From JADJOY01 sp016713535 [NCBI: Deltaproteobacteria bacterium] (GTDB lineage Bacteria; JADJOY01), in assembly GCA_016713535.1 (NCBI GenBank), contig JADJOY010000038.1:30608-94607 (forward strand): a DNA stretch of 64,000 nt, given 5' to 3'. Shown in pieces: positions 62,281 to 64,000 of the stretch. The notes under the pieces are model-generated. The model made no database searches, was not told where the DNA came from, and saw nothing but the letters and a program-made list of their open reading frames with translations. A program made the translations under genes and the position numbers. Position 1 is the first letter of the stretch. The number at the start of each line of letters is the position of its first letter.

Positions 62281-63352
62281 TCAGCGGCACGATCCGGCTC
62301 CACCGGTCGGGACCGACGATCGAGGTGGGCGCGTTCGGGTCCCACGACACGTCGAACGCGTAGAGCGGTCGTTGGTGATGCGGAACACCGTGTAGTGGGC
62401 CGCGTCCGTCGGGTTGTAGCTCGTGTAGTAGGGAGAGCCGACGTTGAACACCGTGGGCACGTTCTGCCAGTCGTAGGTGCTGGTGCCGTGGTCGGGCCGT
62501 GGATGATCGCGATCACGTTGCAAAGCCGCGACCGCCGCCGCGTATTCGGCGATCTGCGCCTGGTCCCACTCGAAGGTCGCCCACGGACCGTAGTGGTGTC
62601 AGATCACGATCGGCGCCTGGTGGCCGATCTCGGCGAGCCGCTGCTTCAGGTAGGTGAGCGCCATGCGCGGGTCGCGGTTGCCGGGCGGGCCTGCGGCCGG
62701 GTCGAGGTTCGGCACCACGTCCGACGGCGTGAGGTTGGTGTTGATGAAGCAGACGTCGTCCCACTTCCAGGTGTAGTGGCCCCTGCTTTGCCGGGTGCGG
62801 TGGCGGTGAGGCTCACGCGATAGGGGTTGCGCACCGACACTGAGTCTGCGACCGGGTGCTCGCCCCTGGGAGGAGCAGGTTGTACCAGTCCCGGTAGTCG
62901 GTTGCCGTAGCCCTCGAAGATCGGGAAGCGCAGCCGCCGGTTGGCGCACAGGCCGTAGCGTTCTCGATGAAGCGGCCGTATTCACGGCGGGAGCCTGCGA
63001 GCGTCGCGGCTGTTCTGGGTGATGTCGCCGGCCATGATGACGCCCCCCGATGTTCGCCACCGGCTGGGCCACGCCGAGCGGCTGCCACGACAGTGTGTCC
63101 GCGACGTTCACCGCCTGACGTGGAGGTTGCCCTGCGCCCGCCGTCGTCCTCGGTGCCGTCGCTCGACAGGTAGATCTGCGAGTCACCGAACGCCAGGAAG
63201 GTGACGCCGCGGCACGCCCGCGCCCGCCCAGAAGTCGGCGACCGGAGGCGAATCAATAGGCGAGCAGCCGTCGGTCGCGTAGTCGTTGACGGACAGCCGG
63301 CGAGCGCGAGGCTCACCAGCGCGAAGCCTGTGACGGAAAGCGAGACGCGCAT
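62281..63352 (-). pseudogene. Calcineurin-like metallophosphoesterase lipoprotein, multiply frameshifted
   Basis: Start ATG 63352 with GGAG eight bases before. Signal peptide MRVSLSVTGFALVSLALAGC with lipobox. Metallophosphoesterase blocks occur in the right order but in different frames: FLAFGDSQIY; GDITQN (63019-63030); GYGN-(H)DYRDWYNLLLPGA with two bases lost at the GNHD motif (about 62905); RNPYRVSLTA; DDVCFINTNLTPSD; then an IIHG-(H)DHGTSTYDWQNVPTVFNVGSPYY block with one base lost at GHDH (about 62495). The first motif is GDSQ rather than GDxH. At least six slips. A periplasmic or surface phosphoesterase of unknown substrate; the exact end is uncertain. Confidence 0.75.
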
Positions 63353-63532
63353 CGGGGATCTCCGTGGTGGGAAGAAGTCCATGGTAGCAATCCGCTCCGC
63401 CAGCCCGAAGCGAGCGGACCTCGATCGCGCGGGAGGGCGGTTCGTTGGGGGAGGCACGCGCGGCGTGCCTCGGCGATACGCGACGACGCCTGCGTCGGCG
63501 ACGGCGTGGATCGTTGTTCGGATGGCTACGCG
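63353..63532. other. 180-bp gap with a copy of the interspersed repeat
   Basis: GGGGGAGGCACGCGCGGCGTGCC at about 63448 and CGGCGATACGCGACGACGCC match the repeat family at 36.9 and 50.5 kb in part. The segment just upstream of the metallophosphoesterase start carries its ribosome site. Otherwise nothing is seen. Confidence 0.5.
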
Positions 63533-64000
63533 CTACGCGGGCGCCGGATAGCCGAGGATCGGGAAGGCGGAAGGCGAGGTCGCGGTCGATGCGGGCGCAG
63601 GCGGGGTCGTCGGGGAACCCGTGGCCCCCGTAGCGTTCGATGCCGCGGAGGTAGTCGGTGACGCGCGGCCTCGAGCGCCGCGAAGTCGCCGAGCCCGAGG
63701 CGCGCGTAGATCTCGCGCAGCCCGCCGATCCGGTCACCGACGAAGTCCTCGTAGCGGATCTCGAGCAGGTTCGCGCTTCGGGATGCGCCCTTGTCGCGCG
63801 AACGCCTCCGTGTAGCCGCGGTACTGGTGGATCGCGAAGTCGACGAGCCTGGCGTCGTCGATCGCTTCGAGCCCGTACTTGCGCGCCATCGTGCGGTGGA
63901 GGTGGATCCGTGACGGGATCACCTTGTGCGGGTGGCGGCGGATGTGGACGAAGCGCGCGTCCGGGAAGAGGTCGAGGAGCGGGCCGAGGTTCGCCATCCA
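63533..64000 (-). pseudogene. Sulfotransferase family protein, C-terminal part (runs off the window, frameshifted)
   Basis: On the minus strand from the window end: WMANLGPLLDLFPDARFVHIRRHPHKVIPSRIHLHRTMARKYGL, the 3'-phosphate-binding (3'-PSB) segment of PAPS-dependent sulfotransferases (RxPxxVxxS). It is followed by DFAIHQYRGYTEAFARQ, then in other frames ANLLEIRYEDFVGDRIGGLREIYARLGLGDF and DYLRGIERYGGHG...ARIDRDLAFRF-type ending at a TAG (63533-63535). The order RYEDLV...G.L..iY..L.L is typical of sulfotransferase family 3-like proteins. The 5'-PSB loop would lie beyond 64,000. At least three slips in this part. Confidence 0.75.

Noticed and set aside
1-64000. tRNA, rRNA or replication origin
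   Set aside because: I looked for T-loop GGTTCGA-type segments with matching acceptor stems, rRNA blocks and DnaA-box clusters and found none I could support by eye.

Overview
The window is very GC-rich, roughly 70% by eye, and most genes run end to end with ATGA or GTGA overlaps. It looks like chromosomal DNA of a Gram-negative bacterium: there is a Wza/Wzc-type polysaccharide export system, several lipoproteins, an AtoE-type transporter and a FadN/FadA fatty-acid oxidation pair. The gene set resembles environmental Myxococcota, Desulfobacterota or a related lineage, but I cannot fix the phylum from sequence alone.

Layout. 1-4.8 kb: the start of an amylase-like gene (minus strand), a CblC-like gene, then fadN-fadA with a clear terminator. 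4.9-25.2 kb: a polysaccharide locus of the Wzx/Wzy type on the plus strand. It holds an SLBB export lipoprotein, a Wzc-like tyrosine kinase, a flippase joined to a methyltransferase, a KpsS-like protein, a polymerase-like protein, GT9 and GT2 glycosyltransferases, a second methyltransferase, a DegT aminotransferase, an initiating sugar transferase, a FlaA1/CapD dehydratase and a WaaL-like ligase with TPRs. 25.2-29.9 kb: a convergent group with a large GT-C-like membrane protein and two paralogous START-like secreted proteins. 30-36.7 kb: acyl-CoA dehydrogenase, DMT transporter, a VapBC-type toxin-antitoxin pair with a readable operator, coaBC, queC and a degenerate GDPD lipoprotein. 37.1-40.4 kb: AtoE, GNAT and LLM oxidoreductase genes. 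40.5-48.8 kb: a minus-strand set of three membrane-anchored proteins built from carboxypeptidase-regulatory-like beta domains and sharing a C-terminal helical domain, plus an M23 peptidase. 49.3-50.5 kb: a MoeZ-type enzyme.

50.5-64 kb is accessory DNA. It contains a 5'-truncated RHS gene whose tip encodes an HExxH metallopeptidase-like domain, with a lipoprotein (possible immunity) gene behind it. Next comes a mobile-type module of small Cys protein, TOPRIM/ATPase protein and two tyrosine recombinases. Two further toxin-antitoxin pairs, a metallophosphoesterase and the C-terminal part of a sulfotransferase follow. GC-rich palindromic repeats recur in the intergenic regions, with two tandem arrays (107-bp and 97-bp units).

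Many genes are broken by one-base frame slips, scattered left of 50 kb and very dense to the right. Several slips sit in short homopolymers where one added base restores a canonical protein, including in housekeeping genes. Consensus sequence error is therefore at least as likely as real decay. Genes with a single lesion are listed as CDS; genes with several lesions or an internal stop are listed as pseudogene.
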